Part shown: one piece after another, positions 5,214 to 7,046 of the stretch
How positions within the stretch are numbered: position 1 is the stretch's first letter
Layout: each line of letters opens with the position of its first letter
DNA from: an uncultured Mycoplasmatota bacterium
GTDB lineage: Bacteria > Bacillota_I > Bacilli_A > RF39 > UBA660
Assembly: GCA_900554615.1 (NCBI GenBank)
Contig: USIB01000065.1
Location: 1 to 7,046, forward strand
Length of the DNA: 7,046 nt
Direction of reading: 5' to 3'
Program-made: the position numbers and the translations under genes
The notes under the pieces: model-generated
Database searches by the model: none
What the model saw: the letters and a program-made list of their open reading frames with translations, nothing else
What the model was told of the DNA's origin: nothing

Positions 5214-6519
5214 AATCTTCCTCTCTTTCAATACACTTTATTATTATATCATAGTTTTCATCTTTTTTATAGCATAAATTACTTTTTTTCATATTTGGTA
5301 TCCATATTATATTGTCATTACTATCTGTTAGAAGAGGATAAATATTTCTTTTTGATAGGGGTAATTTATTTTCTATAAATATTTCTTTTATTTTTTTTCT
5401 ATTATTACTACTTTTTAATATTATGTAATCTCCATTTTTTCTGTTTCTTAGATATAATGGTAATTTTATATTTTTACTATTTATTCTACATATATTATTT
5501 CCATCTTCATCTTCATCTGTTTCTATTTTGAATGTTATATTATTTATTTTTATGTTGTCTTTTAATTCTATTTTATAGTCATTTACTATATCTATGTTGT
5601 CTTTTATATATAGTTTGTTGTATTCCTTTACTAATATTTTGTTTTTAGGCATATTTATACTTTGATTAGGTTTATTACTATTTATTATAGATAATATATT
5701 TTGAATATGTTTTTCAGTAATTATATTGCTTTCATTATTATAAATATCATTCATTATATAGTATAGAATATTCTTTTTTAAGAAGTTATCTTCTTTATTT
5801 AAATTATCTATATTTATTATGTTGTTTTTTAGAATATATGGTAGTTTTCTTTTTATTTCTCTATCTATATATTCGTTATATTCTTGAAGTGTTTCTGAAT
5901 ATTTTAAAAACTTAAGATGAATGTCTTTATCTTTTTCTTTTAATATTGGTAATACCTTATGTCTGTACCAATTTCTAGTATAATCTATATTTGTGTTAGA
6001 ACTATCAATATAATATGTGATACTATGTGATTTATTATAGTTTATTATATCTTCTTTTGTATATGGAAGTAGTGGTCTTATTATATCGTAGTTTTTTAAT
6101 TTACTTACTTTCTTTATTCCGGCATATCCTTCAATATTTGATACTCTTTCTATTTTCATTAGTACTGTTTCGATTAGGTCGTCTCCATGGTGAGCGAGAA
6201 ATAGTTTGTTTGAATTGTATTTTTTTAGTATTTCTTCATAGTATTTGTATCTTATTTTTCTTGCTTCGTTTTCAAAGTTATTTTCTTTATATTCTTTTAT
6301 TGTCATTGATTCAAATATTAAGTTATGTTCTTTACAATAGTCTTTTAAATAATTTTCTTCAATAATGCTTTGCTTTCTTATATTGTGGTTTATATGACAT
6401 ACTACTATTTTATTTGTTTTTTGTTCTAGTAGATTTAATAAACACATTGAATCTGGGCCTGCGGATACTCCTACTACGATGTAAGTATCAAAAATTATGT
6501 CGTTTAATACTTGATTCAT
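5206..6519 (-). CDS. tilS: TilS, tRNA(Ile)-lysidine synthetase
   Basis: This 437-aa enzyme uses ATP to attach lysine to C34 of tRNA-Ile(CAU), so that it reads AUA instead of AUG. Visible motifs are the PP-loop SAGPDS (residues 19-24; usually SGGxDS), HINHNIR (42-48), EARKIRY, LAHHGDDLIET, RPLLPYTKEDI and DSSNTNIDYTRNWYRHKVLP, then a helical middle and a TilS C-terminal domain (YLRNRKNGDYI, KKIKEIFIENKLPLSKRNIYPLLTD, IIWIP). Length fits the family. An ATG at 6537 is also in frame, but an AAGGAGG site directly precedes the ATG at 6519 and the promoter -10 sits beside 6537, so 6519 is chosen. The gene overlaps ftsH; hprT, between them in B. subtilis, is absent. Ile codons by hand count: about 50 AUA, 13 AUU, 3 AUC. 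Confidence 0.95.
   Translation of the reverse strand: MNQVLNDIIFDTYIVVGVSAGPDSMCLLNLLEQKTNKIVVCHINHNIRKQSIIEENYLKDYCKEHNLIFESMTIKEYKENNFENEARKIRYKYYEEILKKYNSNKLFLAHHGDDLIETVLMKIERVSNIEGYAGIKKVSKLKNYDIIRPLLPYTKEDIINYNKSHSITYYIDSSNTNIDYTRNWYRHKVLPILKEKDKDIHLKFLKYSETLQEYNEYIDREIKRKLPYILKNNIINIDNLNKEDNFLKKNILYYIMNDIYNNESNIITEKHIQNILSIINSNKPNQSINMPKNKILVKEYNKLYIKDNIDIVNDYKIELKDNIKINNITFKIETDEDEDGNNICRINSKNIKLPLYLRNRKNGDYIILKSSNNRKKIKEIFIENKLPLSKRNIYPLLTDSNDNIIWIPNMKKSNLCYKKDENYDIIIKCIEREEDYE
5219..5224 (-). promoter_or_regulatory. ftsH ribosome binding site within tilS
   Basis: AGAGGA on the - strand lies 5 nt before the ATG at 5213 and inside the last codons of tilS. It decides for this ATG over the upstream TTG at 5231. 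Confidence 0.75.
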
Positions 6520-6523
6520 ACTT

Positions 6524-6530
6524 CCTCCTT
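6524..6530 (-). promoter_or_regulatory. tilS ribosome binding site
   Basis: AAGGAGG on the - strand lies 4 nt before the ATG at 6519. The spacing is short, but an initiation at 6537 would be almost leaderless, so this site sets the start. Confidence 0.75.
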
Positions 6531-6539
6531 CAAGCATAT

Positions 6540-6568
6540 ATTATATCAGAAAAATGATTTTTTTTGAA
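6540..6568 (-). promoter_or_regulatory. Extended -10 promoter for tilS-ftsH
   Basis: On the - strand TTCAAA (-35, 6568-6563) precedes TATAAT (-10, 6545-6540) by 17 nt, with an extended TGa before the -10. It is the same extended form used before divIC. Transcription would begin close to 6533, just ahead of the tilS ribosome site. Confidence 0.65.
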
Positions 6569-6576
6569 TAATTGTT

Positions 6577-6605
6577 TTGACTTTTTTTGACTTTTGTTAT
6601 ATAAT
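6577..6605 (+). promoter_or_regulatory. Strong sigma-A-type promoter for the 120-aa gene
   Basis: TTGACT (-35, 6577-6582) and consensus TATAAT (-10, 6600-6605) are 17 nt apart, the best promoter in the window. It is back to back with the tilS promoter; the two -35 boxes are 8 nt apart. A second TTGACT (6587-6592) lies 10 nt downstream, making a direct repeat TTTTGACTTTT of one helical turn. Confidence 0.8.
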
Positions 6606-6629
6606 CTTAGTCTGTGAGGTGAAATACTG

Positions 6630-6992
6630 GTGAATTTTGATGGTAATTCGGTTCTTTTTTCTTCTTTTTTAGCGGGTGTTTTACTTATTAGAAGTGAAAT
6701 TGGATATGGAGAAGTATCTTGGTTACTTAATGATTTTAGTAATAAACTTAATGTTTATGTTGATGATGAAAAAGAAGATAATAGTGTTATTAATAATTTT
6801 GCTTTATTTACTGATAAGTATATATGTTTAAAGAATAATTATGATGAGTTTGTTTCTTTTAATAATCATTATATTAAGGTTAATGATTATTTATATGGAC
6901 TTACTACTGGTGATGTCAGAAGTTATTTTGGCATTCCAGATAAGAAGAAGTCGATTTTTTCTAGGATTAAAATAAAAACTAAAGTTTCGTAA
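6630..6992 (+). CDS. Uncharacterised 120-aa protein
   Basis: I do not recognise this protein. The start is GTG at 6630, supported by GAGGTGA (6616-6622) with about 7 nt spacing and by the strong promoter upstream. The N-terminus (SVLFSSFLAGVLLIRSEIG) is mildly hydrophobic but not a convincing membrane anchor. The middle has an acidic stretch (VDDEKEDN) and aromatic, strand-like segments (ALFTDKYICL, FVSFNNHYIKVNDYLYGL). The C-terminus is basic (DKKKSIFSRIKIKTK). There is one cysteine and no obvious catalytic or metal motif. Codon choice (T-ending, AUU for Ile) matches the resident + strand genes, so it looks like a long-term resident rather than cargo of the IS. It is transcribed divergently from tilS and followed by an inverted repeat that may end transcription. 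Confidence 0.82.
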   Translation: MNFDGNSVLFSSFLAGVLLIRSEIGYGEVSWLLNDFSNKLNVYVDDEKEDNSVINNFALFTDKYICLKNNYDEFVSFNNHYIKVNDYLYGLTTGDVRSYFGIPDKKKSIFSRIKIKTKVS

Positions 6993-7001
6993 TAAAATGT
7001 A

Positions 7002-7046
7002 ACCTATAAAGAGGACAAAATAAAAAAGCCAATCCTCTTTATAGGT
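7002..7046 (+). terminator. 14-bp inverted repeat at window end, probable terminator
   Basis: ACCTATAAAGAGGA (7002-7015) is perfectly complementary to TCCTCTTTATAGGT (7033-7046), with a 17-nt A-rich loop. It begins 9 nt after the stop of the 120-aa gene. A following T-run would lie beyond the window, and the loop is longer than usual, so a regulatory hairpin or element end remains possible. Confidence 0.6.

Noticed and set aside
5214..5231. TTG at 5231 as ftsH start, adding six residues
   Set aside because: No ribosome site lies before it, whereas AGAGGA is well placed for the ATG at 5213.
6520..6537. ATG at 6537 as tilS start
   Set aside because: It lies 2 nt after the -10 box, so it would be at or before the transcript start, and the AAGGAGG site serves the ATG at 6519.
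1..7046. CRISPR array, tRNA, rRNA, toxin-antitoxin or defence system
   Set aside because: No regularly spaced repeats, no cloverleaf or conserved RNA sequence and no defence-type domains were seen on either strand.

Overview
The window is AT-rich, uses standard stop codons (UGA ends yabP and yabQ) and carries a Bacillus-like core block of sporulation and division genes. This points to a low-GC, endospore-forming (or recently so) Firmicute of the class Bacilli. An uncultured gut lineage near Erysipelotrichales/RF39 would fit, but that placement is inferred from composition and gene content only.

Left part (1-1763, + strand): the 3' end of yabG (spore-coat protease), then veg, spoVG, yabP, yabQ and divIC. 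In Bacillus subtilis these genes sit in three separate places of the origin-proximal region; here they are packed into under 1.8 kb. spoVG has its own promoter and a clean terminator. yabP and yabQ overlap by 4 nt. divIC has its own extended -10 promoter embedded in the end of yabQ, which separates a growth-essential division gene from the sporulation pair.

Middle (1790-3290): a complete ISL3-family insertion sequence of 1501 bp. It has an intact 429-aa transposase, 24-bp imperfect terminal inverted repeats (19/24 matches) and a perfect 8-bp target duplication TTTTTTAG. Removing the element and one duplication restores a 14-bp perfect hairpin that was the shared, bidirectional terminator between convergent divIC and ftsH. 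The old ftsH stop codon lay inside that hairpin, so the insertion also rewrote the FtsH C-terminus: the inferred last two residues (EK) are replaced by twelve, ten of which are a net gain, and translation now stops inside the IS. The IS brings hairpins near both ends that may substitute for the lost terminator.

Right part (3252-6519, - strand): a tilS-ftsH operon with an 8-nt overlap, driven by a promoter just upstream of tilS. Divergent from it, a strong sigma-A-type promoter drives a 120-aa protein I do not recognise (6630-6992), followed by a 14-bp inverted repeat cut by the window edge.

The + strand is enriched in T (and apparently G) at silent positions whatever the gene direction. Resident + genes use AUU for Ile, while tilS and ftsH use mostly AUA. 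This suggests that + is the leading strand and that tilS-ftsH is transcribed head-on to replication after an old inversion. I see no evidence of a novel defence or multi-gene system; the most informative signal is the IS insertion into the divIC/ftsH terminator and its effect on FtsH.
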